Below are positions 8,932 through 19,078 of a stretch of DNA of 50,148 nucleotides, piece by piece. Numbering within the stretch: position 1 is the first letter of the stretch; each line of letters begins with the position of its first letter. The translations under genes were made by a program, and so were the position numbers. Source of the stretch: Nitrospira japonica (lineage in GTDB: Bacteria; Nitrospirota; Thermodesulfovibrionia; Thermodesulfovibrionales; DYHX01); the NCBI GenBank assembly GCA_020723925.1, contig DYHX01000004.1:1-50148 (forward strand), written 5' to 3'. The notes below the pieces were generated by a model. That model was not told where the DNA came from, ran no database searches, and worked only from the letters and a program-made list of their open reading frames with translations.

Positions 8932-9963
8932 TTATAGTACCCATCCTCTGTACACCTCGTGTCTTGTTACAAATACACTGCATGGCGAAAACCTCACAAC
9001 ATTCTCCGCTACAGAACCGAGGTCCATCCCCTCAACAAAATGCCTCCCTGTCTTGCCAGCAAAGATAAGGTCAGCACTGACCTTTGATGCGTAGTCACAC
9101 ATCTCCCTGAATGGAAGCCCCTCAAAAACCTTTTTCGTATACCCGTTATTGCCATCCAGCACCTCTTGTGCAGCCCTCGCGATTATCATATCTCCTACCT
9201 TCATAAGTCCCTTATCTATGAATAAATCGTGTATCTTCTGCTGCTCCTTTGAATTAAATGAAAACCTCCCACCACTGTTTATCACAGAGTCTTTCAACTT
9301 GCTAAAGACATCTTTGTGTAGTTTAGAATCGAAAACATATATGAGGTGAAGCTCTGCAGAGTATTTTTCTGCTAAGATTGCGGCCATCCCCAATGCCCTC
9401 AGAGATGATGGGCTTCCGTCAAGGCCAACAATAAATTTCCCCCCTTTGAAATTTAGAGGCCCTTTTACAATGAGCATGTCCATATCAAGGTGATGCAATG
9501 TCCTCAAGCAGACGCTGCCGATAAAACCAGGTGCATTTTCACTAAAACCCCACGCACCCATGACCATGAGGTCTCCCCCTTCTTCATGTGCGAGTTCCAT
9601 AAGGCTTCTGAAATTCTTTCCCTCTTTCACCATTGCCTTGAAATTTATATTCGCCGCCCTGAATGTCTCCTCGAGAGGGCTCAGATAGGATAAAGAAATC
9701 TTTTCCATCCCGACATTGATCAGGGTATTATGCACTTCCCTTTGCTTTTGCAGGATTTCTTCCTTTTGATACCGCGATGGGAGCGTGGGTTCCATTATAT
9801 GGAATGCCCCATCATGCATGGAGGCATTGTATGCATGAAGGCCAACAACTTCTGAGCCGAGGGTTCTGGCAAGTTTCAATGTTGCCTCTGATGCAACCAT
9901 CGAAATATCGCTGTTGTCAAAGGCGAGGAGTATCTTGTTTATCTTAATCTCTCTCTTGCTCAT
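8932..9963 (-). CDS. Tandem-domain universal stress protein (UspA)
   Basis: 343 aa; two Usp domains (KILLAFDNSDIS..., KFIVGLDGSPSS...; DLMVMGAWG, DLIFAGKTGR). Confidence 0.85.
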   Translation of the reverse strand: MSKREIKINKILLAFDNSDISMVASEATLKLARTLGSEVVGLHAYNASMHDGAFHIMEPTLPSRYQKEEILQKQREVHNTLINVGMEKISLSYLSPLEETFRAANINFKAMVKEGKNFRSLMELAHEEGGDLMVMGAWGFSENAPGFIGSVCLRTLHHLDMDMLIVKGPLNFKGGKFIVGLDGSPSSLRALGMAAILAEKYSAELHLIYVFDSKLHKDVFSKLKDSVINSGGRFSFNSKEQQKIHDLFIDKGLMKVGDMIIARAAQEVLDGNNGYTKKVFEGLPFREMCDYASKVSADLIFAGKTGRHFVEGMDLGSVAENVVRFSPCSVFVTRHEVYRGWVL

Positions 9964-9983
9964 CTCAATGTCATGCCTCCAGT

Positions 9984-10466
9984 TTAAGATTGCATATTCG
10001 GCTTAAGGATGTTCATTGTTACTTCATCAAACCTGATTATCCTGCCGCCGTGCTTCTTTATATAAACTGCAGCGTCTTTCATATCGGAAAACGGAACCAA
10101 CGCCTCCCCCATAGGTCCCATTATATCTCCTCCATGGACATAAAATGCGTTCTTTGCGTCTATCCAGTGCCCATGAGGCCGCTCCATATCAGCCTTCCCC
10201 ATATCATTCACATAAATGGCCACTATATCCACGGGCCTGTCAGGCTGAAGATAGAACAGAAACATGTCCAGGGTGCTGCAGAATACATCACCCCTTCCCT
10301 TCTTGTAATGTATCTGTGCCTTTGCACCAGGGAAGTCCACTATAATCATTCCGCAGACCCTGCAGGCATGTTCTCTATTAAACTCAACCGGAGGAGGTTT
10401 TGTTGCTGACTCCTTAGTGCATCCAGCAAGGAAAAAGATAATTATAATCAGCATCCTTAGTTTCAT
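9984..10466 (-). CDS. NosL family lipoprotein
   Basis: Lipobox FLAGC, ACRVCGMIIVDFPGAKAQIHYKKG, FCSTLDMFLF. Confidence 0.9.
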   Translation of the reverse strand: MKLRMLIIIIFFLAGCTKESATKPPPVEFNREHACRVCGMIIVDFPGAKAQIHYKKGRGDVFCSTLDMFLFYLQPDRPVDIVAIYVNDMGKADMERPHGHWIDAKNAFYVHGGDIMGPMGEALVPFSDMKDAAVYIKKHGGRIIRFDEVTMNILKPNMQS

Positions 10467-10483
10467 AAAAATATGAACCTCTA

Positions 10484-11914
10484 TTATTTTTTCCTCTTCA
10501 GCCTTCTATGCAATACCATGCCAAGACCAAAAACTGCAAATGAGACTACAGGGGGGAGGATATATACCTTCAATGGGGTTGGCGGCTCCAGCATGATGTA
10601 ATACCATGCTGACACTACCCCTTTGTTTTTCTCCTCATTGTTCTGCCCATCATAGAGGGTGACTGAAAATGGAACGAATCTGCCAACTTCAAAGACAATA
10701 TCGTCCTTATCCTTCGTATCTATAGACCTTTTAAATATAACCCTGTATAATCCATCGTTATATGTTGCAGTAATCTTCACATCCTGTTTTTCTTGCTGTG
10801 TTATCAGCTCCTCTATTGGCCCCTTAGCATTGAGTTCAACACCGAGATTATCTGATGCTTTCCACTGCCAGATATTAACAGCCCTTTTCCCATCTCCCAT
10901 AAAAAAATAAGGCTTTTCACTACCTGTAAGGATTTTAGAAGGAAACTGTATGTGCGCTGCGTCTGGAGACAAACCATCATCACCCTTGTTAGGCCTTTTA
11001 TCGGTCCACTCAAGCATCATTGCAACCTCAGAGCCTGAATAGATTCCCCTTACCCTTACATTCGTTATCGTGGGTGTAAAATGGCGTGGCTCAAATATTA
11101 TCTGCCCGGCCATCGGCATATCGATATAATCACCCTTTTCCCATGCTCTATCATCCGTCGAAGAAGGAATAGCATCCACCCTCTTTATCCGTAATGCTAT
11201 GCCGAGTCTCCTTTTCAGTTGTAGAGATTTTATAAACTGTGCCAGTGCCCACCTATCATCATCAGAAAGGGAGTCCTGATATGAGGTCATAGGTGTACCG
11301 CTCAGCCCAACAGTTATTGTCCTGTATATATCCTCAACGGTTGAGCCATTCCTCAATTCCCAAGTATGTGTATAATTAGCAGGGTATATTCTCTGACCCC
11401 AGTCATCCTTAAATTTAGCTTCCCAACCTTTCTCGCCGTTACCCCTGCCTGCTTCGCCATGACATTCAAAACATTTTGCAACCTTAAACAGTTCCTTTCC
11501 TTTTTTTATGATTGCATCACTCGCAGAAGGTGCCTTTCCAATCTTTATTGGTCCTGGCTTAACGGCAAAGACATCAGGGGAAAATTTCTTTATGTAGTCA
11601 ACGATTGCCACGACCTCACCATCGCTGAATCTCTCCCATGCAGGCATAGATGTCCCTGGATTTCCCTTTCTTATGGACTGTATCAAATCCTTGTCAGCAG
11701 GAGGGTCGCCTGTTGGTGTTGAGCGAAATTTATAGACACCGAATGCAAGATCCCTCGGTCTTGGAAATGTAAAGTCACTGGAGTAGGCATCAGCATCACC
11801 TTTATATCCATGACACTGGGCGCACCACTCTTCATAAAGCTTCTTCCCTTTATCTTCAGAAAATGCATTAACGGGCAATAATAACAATAAAACAAGGGTT
11901 ATGAGAATCCTCAT
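10484..11914 (-). CDS. Diheme c-type cytochrome fused to EB_dh-like (ethylbenzene dehydrogenase gamma-type) heme-binding domain
   Basis: CAQCH and CFECH motifs, C-terminal EB_dh-like sequence and TM; start chosen at MRILITL with RBS GGAGG (ORF extends to 11992). Confidence 0.85.
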   Translation of the reverse strand: MRILITLVLLLLLPVNAFSEDKGKKLYEEWCAQCHGYKGDADAYSSDFTFPRPRDLAFGVYKFRSTPTGDPPADKDLIQSIRKGNPGTSMPAWERFSDGEVVAIVDYIKKFSPDVFAVKPGPIKIGKAPSASDAIIKKGKELFKVAKCFECHGEAGRGNGEKGWEAKFKDDWGQRIYPANYTHTWELRNGSTVEDIYRTITVGLSGTPMTSYQDSLSDDDRWALAQFIKSLQLKRRLGIALRIKRVDAIPSSTDDRAWEKGDYIDMPMAGQIIFEPRHFTPTITNVRVRGIYSGSEVAMMLEWTDKRPNKGDDGLSPDAAHIQFPSKILTGSEKPYFFMGDGKRAVNIWQWKASDNLGVELNAKGPIEELITQQEKQDVKITATYNDGLYRVIFKRSIDTKDKDDIVFEVGRFVPFSVTLYDGQNNEEKNKGVVSAWYYIMLEPPTPLKVYILPPVVSFAVFGLGMVLHRRLKRKK

Positions 11915-11927
11915 TGCAAAATCCTCC

Positions 11928-12443
11928 TTACCATGTCCTCGGCTTATTTCCTGAGGCATTATAAATAAACAGGCTGGCCTTCCATATCTCATCTTCTGTC
12001 AGAAAGTCCTCAAATGCAGGCATTGACGAATCCCATGGGTTTGAACCTGTTGGAAGACCTCTCCACCCCTTTGCTATACGCCAGAACACAAAGGACTCAG
12101 GTAACTGCGCAATCGTATCGGTACCTCTGAATGGCAGCGGAAGCGGATTAAATGCCTGCGCAAAATGTCCTTTGCCATCAAGGTCATCTCCGTGGCAGTA
12201 AAAACAGCTTTGATAATATATCTTCTTGCCATCCTCTATGTGTTTCAAAAGGTTTGCAGCATCCTTTCTTAAAGGATTTTCAAGTCCTAATATCCTGATA
12301 GTTTTGCCCCTGAAATCTATCTCTGTTGGGGGCTCAGGATGCACAATCCTTGCTGATACTGGAGGTTCAAAGGCTGGCCTTACCCTTGCATATGTAATAA
12401 GACCTGCCAGCAGGGGAACGAGGATGAACACTATAGTCCTCAT
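11928..12443 (-). CDS. Monoheme cytochrome c
   Basis: CFYCHGDD heme motif, signal peptide MRTIVFILVPLLAGLITYA (ORF extends to 12479). Confidence 0.85.
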   Translation of the reverse strand: MRTIVFILVPLLAGLITYARVRPAFEPPVSARIVHPEPPTEIDFRGKTIRILGLENPLRKDAANLLKHIEDGKKIYYQSCFYCHGDDLDGKGHFAQAFNPLPLPFRGTDTIAQLPESFVFWRIAKGWRGLPTGSNPWDSSMPAFEDFLTEDEIWKASLFIYNASGNKPRTW

Positions 12444-12491
12444 AACTTTTTTATCCTCATCCACAAGCACAGCCCTCATCCATAGTCATAT

Positions 12492-13420
12492 GGGGTCAGG
12501 TCTTGAAATATAAGAGAAGATTCTGATACAGTGATAACTAATGGCAAGACCTTTAAGGATAGAATATCAAGGAGCACTATATCATATAACTTCAAGGGGC
12601 AATGCAAAGAACAAGATATACTACGATGATAAAGACAGAGCAGTTTTTCTTGAAGTATTAGGCTCAGTAGTAAAGAGATTCAACTGGTTGTGTCATGCCT
12701 ACTGTCTGATGGACAATCATTATCATCTTATGATAGAGACTCCTGAAGCTAATCTATCAAAAGGCATGAGACAGCTTAACGGAGTGTATACCCAGACATA
12801 CAACAGAAGACACAAGAAGGTTGGACATATATTTCAGGGAAGATATAAAGCAATAATAGTAGAGAAGGAGAGTTATCTTCTTGAGCTTTGCCGATATGTG
12901 GTGTTAAATCCGGTGAGGGCAAGGATTGTGGAATTACCTGAAGAATGGCAATGGAGCAGTTATTCAGCCACAGCAGGGATAAAGAAAGCACCTGCCTATC
13001 TTATAGTTGACTGGATACTTGGTCAGTTTGGCAGTAAAAAGACAAAGGCAGAAAGGCGATATAAAGAGTTTGTCATAGCAGGGATTAAAGAAGCCTTTCC
13101 ATGGGGGGAACTTCAAGGGCAGATATTACTTGGTGGAGAAGGGTTTATTGAGAAAATCAAAGGTTTAATAACAGAGAAAGAGGATATAAAAGAGGTACCA
13201 AGACTTCAGAGATATGCTGGCAGACCTCTGCTTTCAGAGATATTCGAAGAGGAAAAAACAAAGGACAAAAACAGAAGGAATAAAGAAATATACAATGCTC
13301 ACATGAAATTTGGTTACACACTAAAAGAGATTGCAGATTATTTAGGTATTCACTATACTACAGTAAGCAAGAAAATAAATGGGGTGGAGACTAAAATCTG
13401 ATATTTCAAGACCTGACCCC
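12492..13420 (+). mobile_element. RAYT/Y1-transposase element bounded by a 20-bp perfect inverted repeat
   Basis: GGGGTCAGGTCTTGAAATAT at 12492-12511 and its exact reverse complement at 13401-13420. Confidence 0.9.
12541..13401 (+). CDS. REP-associated tyrosine transposase (Y1_Tnp/RAYT) with C-terminal HTH
   Basis: MARPLRIEYQGALYHITSRGN, HUH motif DNHYHLMIE, GHIFQGRYKAIIVEKESYLLELCRYVVLNPVRA. Confidence 0.95.
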   Translation: MARPLRIEYQGALYHITSRGNAKNKIYYDDKDRAVFLEVLGSVVKRFNWLCHAYCLMDNHYHLMIETPEANLSKGMRQLNGVYTQTYNRRHKKVGHIFQGRYKAIIVEKESYLLELCRYVVLNPVRARIVELPEEWQWSSYSATAGIKKAPAYLIVDWILGQFGSKKTKAERRYKEFVIAGIKEAFPWGELQGQILLGGEGFIEKIKGLITEKEDIKEVPRLQRYAGRPLLSEIFEEEKTKDKNRRNKEIYNAHMKFGYTLKEIADYLGIHYTTVSKKINGVETKI

Positions 13421-13552
13421 TATTCCTATTCCTATTCCTATTCCTATTTGACCTATTCTGATGACCTATTCTGACTATTCTGACCCCTATTCCTATTATT
13501 CCTATTCTTTTTCTATCTATTCTCTATTCTATTCTTTGACCCTATTTGATTC
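13421..13552. repeat. CCTATT-rich degenerate repeat tract next to the transposase element
   Basis: TATTCCTATTCCTATTCCTATTCC, then GACCTATTCTGAT/GACCTATTCTGAC and a second CTGACCCCTATTCCTATT. Confidence 0.85.
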
Positions 13553-13594
13553 ACATGACCCTTCCAATTTCGCATCACGGATCACCATTACGCG

Positions 13595-14398
13595 TCACTT
13601 TAATCCCAATACATCCTGCATATCATAAAGCCCTGCTGGTTTTCCTGAAAGCCAGAGGACTGCCCTTAAAGCGCCACGTGCAAAGGTGTCCCTGCTTGAT
13701 GCCTTATGTGTGATCTCGATTCTTTCTCCGAGGCCGCCGAATAGGACTGTGTGCTCTCCGACAATGTCTCCAGCTCGAACAGTCTGGATTCCTATCTCCT
13801 TCTTTGTGCGCTCACCAATCATACCCTTCCTTGCATAAACAGCAACCTCGTCGAGGTTTCTGTTTATTGCAGCTGCAACAACCTGAGCCATCTTTAATGC
13901 AGTTCCGCTTGGGGCATCCTTTTTTAGTCTGTGGTGCACCTCGATAATTTCTATGTCATAGTCGTCACCGAGAACCCTCGCCACATCTTGTAATACCTTT
14001 AAGAGCAGATTGACACCCACACTCATATTAGGTGCAAGCACGCATGGAATATTCTTGCAGAGAGCTTCTATCTCTTTTATATCATCCTTTGAGAAGCCAG
14101 TCGTACCAATAACCATTGCCTTGCCTTTAGCGGCGGCAATCCTCAGATGTTCGATGGAAGAATTCGTGTGGGTGAAATCGATGATTACATCTGAGTCATC
14201 TATCACATTTTCGAGGGCATCCTCAAGCCTGATTCCTATTTCACCAATGCCAACAAGACTCCCTATATCTTTACCCACATCTTTATGGCCTTTTTTTTCA
14301 AAGGCGCCTGTGAGTCTGAGACCCTCGTATTCTTTTAAAAGTGCAGTAATCCTGCTCCCCATCCTCCCTGTTGCCCCGGCAACTGTAATTTTCACCAT
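13595..14398 (-). CDS. dapB: 4-hydroxy-tetrahydrodipicolinate reductase
   Basis: VAGATGRMG, IDFTH, EVHHRLKKDAPSGTALKMA. Confidence 0.95.
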   Translation of the reverse strand: MVKITVAGATGRMGSRITALLKEYEGLRLTGAFEKKGHKDVGKDIGSLVGIGEIGIRLEDALENVIDDSDVIIDFTHTNSSIEHLRIAAAKGKAMVIGTTGFSKDDIKEIEALCKNIPCVLAPNMSVGVNLLLKVLQDVARVLGDDYDIEIIEVHHRLKKDAPSGTALKMAQVVAAAINRNLDEVAVYARKGMIGERTKKEIGIQTVRAGDIVGEHTVLFGGLGERIEITHKASSRDTFARGALRAVLWLSGKPAGLYDMQDVLGLK

Positions 14399-14414
14399 AA
14401 CTGCCTCCTATTCA

Positions 14415-14600
14415 TTATTTATTTTTATCTTCCCTCTCTTCATCTTTTTCCTTTTTCTCTTCTTTTTCCCCGGCAATCCTGTATTCCTCAGATGCCCACT
14501 TTCCAAGGTCAATGAGCTTGCATCTCTCAGAGCAGAAAGGTCTCCACGGGTTTTCCTCCCATGTGGTAGTTTTTTTACAAACAGGACAAATTATCTTCAT
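14415..14600 (-). CDS. yacG: YacG-like zinc-binding protein (DNA gyrase inhibitor family)
   Basis: [38 protein letters not shown]. Confidence 0.85.
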   Translation of the reverse strand: MKIICPVCKKTTTWEENPWRPFCSERCKLIDLGKWASEEYRIAGEKEEKKEKDEEREDKNK

Positions 14601-14646
14601 TTTGTCAATCCCCTTACCCCTTACGCCTTGCGATTAGCATCGTCTT

Positions 14647-15177
14647 TTATATAACATTCTGAATTTTCTCATCTGGTTTTTTCAACAGATTTTTGATTAA
14701 GAAGTCCGAGACAATGCCATTGACACCACCTGTCAACGTGCCGATTAAAAGTATCACAGGGCTGACTATCAATACAGGCTCTATCCGCTGTATGAATAAT
14801 ACATAAGCAAGGGAAAGCTGAGCCAGGTTATGGAATAAGGCACCTACCAGGCTGAGGCCAACAGGACCAAATAGTCTTGGGACAGTAGAAAAGATTAGTC
14901 CCATTGCAAGTGTGCTCGAAACTCCGCCGCCGAAGCTCAATATGAATCCAGGGCCAAGAAATGTGCCTGTGAATATGGACGCAAGGATTACCCTTATCAG
15001 CGTCACCATCATGGCTGCCTTGAATCCATAGAGCACAAGTGTTGTCAATGTAATTATGTTTGCGAGACCCAGCCTGAGCCATGGAATAGGCAGAGGGATG
15101 AGACTCTCAAAGCCATGGAGTGCAAGTGCATAGGCAGAGAGCAGGGCGATACGGTATTTATCCTGTAGTTGCATCAA
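14647..15177 (-). CDS. Gx transporter family (heptaprenyl diphosphate synthase component I-like) membrane protein
   Basis: FESLIPLPIPWLRLGLANIITLTTLVLYGFKAAMMVTLIRV...LGPGFILSFGGG. Confidence 0.85.
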   Translation of the reverse strand: MMQLQDKYRIALLSAYALALHGFESLIPLPIPWLRLGLANIITLTTLVLYGFKAAMMVTLIRVILASIFTGTFLGPGFILSFGGGVSSTLAMGLIFSTVPRLFGPVGLSLVGALFHNLAQLSLAYVLFIQRIEPVLIVSPVILLIGTLTGGVNGIVSDFLIKNLLKKPDEKIQNVI

Positions 15178-15550
15178 CAGTCTTATTACGGTTTTCTTCA
15201 GGGCTTCCTATAATTACCATAACCCTGTTTGGAAGACACACAACTGCACCTTTGTCTATCCATCCATGATGAATGCATATCTTATTCTGGCATGGAGATT
15301 CTTTTATGCGAACCTTTTTGTCCTTAATTTCGACTGTTATACTGCCAATCGCACCCTTCACCGAAACAGTTCTGTCAATGTCGATAGGCAATTTATAGGC
15401 AAGTTTTCCATTAACTTCTATCCTCACATCTGTTCCCTGGGAAAGGACATCTTTTACGAATATAAATCCAAGAAAAGATACAAGTATGAGCACAATAAGC
15501 AAAAGCCTATCTGCGATTGTTGTCCCATTAAGCGTCTCTCTTAATCTCAA
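15158..15550 (-). CDS. NusG domain II-containing protein
   Basis: Single TM plus VRIKESPCQNKICIHHGWIDKGAVVCLPNRVMVII. Confidence 0.85.
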   Translation of the reverse strand: MRLRETLNGTTIADRLLLIVLILVSFLGFIFVKDVLSQGTDVRIEVNGKLAYKLPIDIDRTVSVKGAIGSITVEIKDKKVRIKESPCQNKICIHHGWIDKGAVVCLPNRVMVIIGSPEENRNKTVDATTG

Positions 15551-16562
15551 TCTTTCCCCTCAGTCCACGTGTTGTATATATTTTGCCATCCCTGTTAACA
15601 ATTATTCCATCAAAGCCCATTTCCTCAAGCAGTTTCATGCCTTTCTCATGTCCGAGTATAAATACACCTGTTGAGAATGCATCTGTAAATACCCCGTCTT
15701 TTGCTATTACGCTCACGCTCTGGCATGTATCAGCAGGGTAACCTGTCTTTGGGTCAAGGAGGTGGTGATAGCGTTTATCATTTAATATGAAGTATCTCTC
15801 ATAGTCTCCAGATGTTGATATTGCCATATCCTTCAACTCTATGGTTGCCATAATCTCATCCTTTTCACCTTTGGCCCTCGGATTCCTTATACCTACCTTC
15901 CATGGTTTTCCATCAGACTTCAGGCCAAATGCCTTTATATCTCCTGCAACAGAGACAAGGCCGGATGTTATTCCGTACTTTTTTAATACATCTACTGCCC
16001 TGTCTGCAGCATAACCCTTTGCAATCCCACCAGTGTCAAAGGACATGCCCTTTCTTTTCAGAAATGCGGTTGACCTCTCTTTATCGATAACCATGACTTT
16101 ATAATCCACAAGATGAATCTTTTCTTTAATAGCCCTGTCATCAGGCATTATCTTCTTATTAAAATCCCACAACCTGACTAAAGGCCCTATTGTTGCGTCA
16201 AAGGCACCATTAGTCTTCTCAGAGACAAATATAGCCTTTTCTATAATATCAAGCGTAACAGGGGAAACCTTCACCTCTGACACTCCAGCGTTTTTGCTTA
16301 TGGCTGCTATCTCGCTATCATCAGACCAGAAGTTAATCAGTTTTTCTATTTTATGTATCTCATCAAATGCTGAATCAATTGCCATCTCTGACTCATTTTT
16401 TGAATCAGAGACAACGCTTATCGTTATAAGCGTGTCCATGAGGATCTTGCTTTTACGGTATATTTTTTCTTTCTGAGGTGTGCAGGCAGAGACAGTGAAC
16501 AGTAGAAAAATAAAGACTAAAACTTTGAACTTTGAACTTTTAACTTTAAACTTTTCTCTCAT
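15528..16562 (-). CDS. apbE: FAD:protein FMN transferase lipoprotein
   Basis: [45 protein letters not shown]; lipobox VSAC. Confidence 0.95.
   Translation of the reverse strand: MREKFKVKSSKFKVLVFIFLLFTVSACTPQKEKIYRKSKILMDTLITISVVSDSKNESEMAIDSAFDEIHKIEKLINFWSDDSEIAAISKNAGVSEVKVSPVTLDIIEKAIFVSEKTNGAFDATIGPLVRLWDFNKKIMPDDRAIKEKIHLVDYKVMVIDKERSTAFLKRKGMSFDTGGIAKGYAADRAVDVLKKYGITSGLVSVAGDIKAFGLKSDGKPWKVGIRNPRAKGEKDEIMATIELKDMAISTSGDYERYFILNDKRYHHLLDPKTGYPADTCQSVSVIAKDGVFTDAFSTGVFILGHEKGMKLLEEMGFDGIIVNRDGKIYTTRGLRGKIEIKRDA
16521..16555. repeat. Heptamer array (AACTTTG AACTTTG AACTTTT AACTTTA AACTTTT)
   Basis: Five consecutive 7-mers at the ApbE N terminus. Confidence 0.93.
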
Positions 16563-19078
16563 GCTATCCTCGCAAGGCTCAAGCCCGATAATTTATCCCT
16601 GAGAAATCTTCCTGTATACGAATTAAGATTTCTGCTGACCTCCTCTGGCGTGCCTGAAGCCGTAACCCTTCCTCCTCCCTCTCCGCCCTCAGGACCGAGG
16701 TCGATTATATAGTCTGCTGATTTTACCACATCGAGATTGTGTTCTATAACCAGAACTGTATTTCCTAAATCGACAAGGCTGTTAATAACGTCGAGGAGCT
16801 TCTGTATGTCAACGAAGTGGAGCCCTGTTGTCGGTTCATCAAGGATGTAAAGGGTATTGCCTGTAGATTTCTTCCCAAGTTCCCTTGAAAGCCTCACCCT
16901 CTGCGCCTCGCCTCCTGAAAGGGTTGTTGCTGGCTGACCGAGCTGTAAGTAGCCAAGTCCCACATCCTCAAGTATTTCGAGCTTCTGCCTTATGGGGGGT
17001 ATTGCGCCGAAGAACTGAAGGGCCTCTGAGACTCTCATCCCAAGTACCTCACCTATATTTTTTCCCTTGTAGCTTATCTCAAGGGTTTCTTTGTTGTACC
17101 TCTTTCCCTTGCACGTATCGCAAGGGATATAGACATCAGGGAGAAAATGCATTTCTACTTTTTTCAGCCCATTACCGTGACATGCCTCGCATCTTCCACC
17201 AGAGAGGTTAAAGCTGAACCTCGATGGAGAATATCCTCTTACTCTTGAATCTAAAAGTTGAGAAAACAGTTCTCTTATGAATGTGAACACCCCTGTATAG
17301 GTTGCAGGATTAGACCTCGGTGTACGGCCCAGCGGAGATTGGTCAACACATATCACACGGTCAATCCTGTCCATGCCAATGATTTCCCTATATCTTCCAG
17401 GGATAAGCCTGCTTCCATATATGCTCTTTGCAAGGGCTTTGTAGAGTATCTCGAAGATGAGTGTGCTCTTTCCGGAACCTGATACGCCTGTTATGCATGT
17501 GAAAGAGCCGAGTGGTATCTTCACATTTATATTTTTTAGATTGAATTCGGATGCACCGATGATCTCTATAAAGTCCTTTGGCTGTCTTCTTTTATATGGC
17601 ACAGCAATGCTAAGCTCGCCCTTCAGGTATTTGCCTGTTAATGAATTCTCATTGCCCTCGATTTCGTATGGTGTCCCTTCTGCAACAACCCATCCGCCCC
17701 TGCGACCAGCGCCAGGCCCCATATCAACCACATGGTCAGCCCACCTTATTGTCTCCTCATCGTGCTCGACAACAATGACCGTGTTGCCAGCATCTCTTAT
17801 GGATGAAAGACTTTCAAGGAGTTTTTTGCAGTCCCTCGGGTGAAGACCTATGCTCGGCTCATCAAGGACATAGAGGACACCTGTGAGTGATGAGCCCATC
17901 TGTGTTGCAAGCCTTATCCTCTGTGCCTCACCACCTGAGAGTGTGAGTGACGGCCTGTCAAGCGTAAGGTAACTAAGTCCGACCTTTCCAAGGAATGAGA
18001 GCCTGTCCCTGACCTCCTTAAGAACACGAAATGCAATTATCTGTTCTCTCTCTGTGAGTCTTAAATTATTGATAAAGAGCAAGGCATCCCTGACAGACAT
18101 CCTCCCGAATTCACCTATGTTTATATCCTGTATTTTTATGCTCAGGGCCTCTTTTCTCAATCTCAATCCATTGCATAGCCTGCAATATCTGTATTCCTCA
18201 AGCTCGGTAGAATCCTCTTCAACATTCTCGAAGCCGAGTCCGTTACATCTTGGACATGCGCCATGCTTGCTGTTGAAGGAGAAGAACCTCGGATTTATCT
18301 CTGGATAGCTTATACCACAATTTGGGCATGCCATGGTCTTGCTGAACAGGATATCCCTTTTTTCATCTATGAGATTTATCACGACTATATCTGCATATCT
18401 AAGGGATGTGTTGATGGCATTTTTTATCTGCCTTTCGACCCCTGGTTTTATAATGAGCCTGTCTATCACAATCTCGATGGTATGTCTCATCTGCTTCTTG
18501 AGAACTATCTCCTGCGTGAGATCCGTCATCTTGCCATCTATCCTCGCCCTCACAAAACCGTCTCTCCGCATCTCCTGCAACTCTTTCTTGTATTCACCCT
18601 TCCTGTCTCTGACAATTGGTGCAAGGATTTGGAGGCGGGTTCTCTGTGGAAGGGACATGACAGAGTCGATTATGCTCTGTGCCTCCTGAGTTGCTATAGC
18701 AGAACCGCAGTTATAGCAGTAAGGTTTTCCTACCCTCGTGTACAGAACGCGCATGTAATCGTAAATCTCTGTTATTGTGCCGAGGGTGGAGCGTGGGCTC
18801 TTTGTTACAGTCTTCTGGTCAATGGCAATAGATGGCGACAGTCCCTCAATATAGTCAACGTCAGGCTTCTGGAGCTGTTCGAGGAACTGTCTTGCATAGG
18901 CAGAGAGGCTTTCCACATATCGCCTCTGTCCCTCTGCATAGATTGTGTCGATGGCAAGGGAAGACTTTCCGGAGCCAGAAGGGCCTGTGATGACGGTTAT
19001 CTTCTCCCTTGGGATGGATAAATCAAAATTCTTGAGGTTGTGCTCTCTCGCACCCTTTATGATTATATAGTTCTGCAT
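16559..19078 (-). CDS. uvrA: Excinuclease ABC subunit A (compact)
   Basis: [35 protein letters not shown], two LSGGEAQR signatures, zinc-finger Cys pairs. Confidence 0.95.
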   Translation of the reverse strand: MQNYIIIKGAREHNLKNFDLSIPREKITVITGPSGSGKSSLAIDTIYAEGQRRYVESLSAYARQFLEQLQKPDVDYIEGLSPSIAIDQKTVTKSPRSTLGTITEIYDYMRVLYTRVGKPYCYNCGSAIATQEAQSIIDSVMSLPQRTRLQILAPIVRDRKGEYKKELQEMRRDGFVRARIDGKMTDLTQEIVLKKQMRHTIEIVIDRLIIKPGVERQIKNAINTSLRYADIVVINLIDEKRDILFSKTMACPNCGISYPEINPRFFSFNSKHGACPRCNGLGFENVEEDSTELEEYRYCRLCNGLRLRKEALSIKIQDINIGEFGRMSVRDALLFINNLRLTEREQIIAFRVLKEVRDRLSFLGKVGLSYLTLDRPSLTLSGGEAQRIRLATQMGSSLTGVLYVLDEPSIGLHPRDCKKLLESLSSIRDAGNTVIVVEHDEETIRWADHVVDMGPGAGRRGGWVVAEGTPYEIEGNENSLTGKYLKGELSIAVPYKRRQPKDFIEIIGASEFNLKNINVKIPLGSFTCITGVSGSGKSTLIFEILYKALAKSIYGSRLIPGRYREIIGMDRIDRVICVDQSPLGRTPRSNPATYTGVFTFIRELFSQLLDSRVRGYSPSRFSFNLSGGRCEACHGNGLKKVEMHFLPDVYIPCDTCKGKRYNKETLEISYKGKNIGEVLGMRVSEALQFFGAIPPIRQKLEILEDVGLGYLQLGQPATTLSGGEAQRVRLSRELGKKSTGNTLYILDEPTTGLHFVDIQKLLDVINSLVDLGNTVLVIEHNLDVVKSADYIIDLGPEGGEGGGRVTASGTPEEVSRNLNSYTGRFLRDKLSGLSLARIA

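Noticed and set aside
12541-13401. RAYT gene as a domesticated host gene
   Set aside because: Perfect 20-bp flanking inverted repeats and intact HUH motif favour a recently active element.
13421-13552. CCTATT tract as a CRISPR array
   Set aside because: No uniform repeat-spacer structure; units are 6 bp and degenerate, and no cas genes are present.
14647-16562. Gx-transporter/NusG-II/ApbE set as a new system
   Set aside because: This association is already known for extracytosolic flavin-transfer loci.
18263-19021. 252-aa plus-strand ORF as a gene
   Set aside because: Lies entirely antisense to uvrA, whose protein is clearly conserved; other antisense ORFs (14010-14654, 35335-36243, 39887-40447, 30483-31073) were rejected for the same reason.
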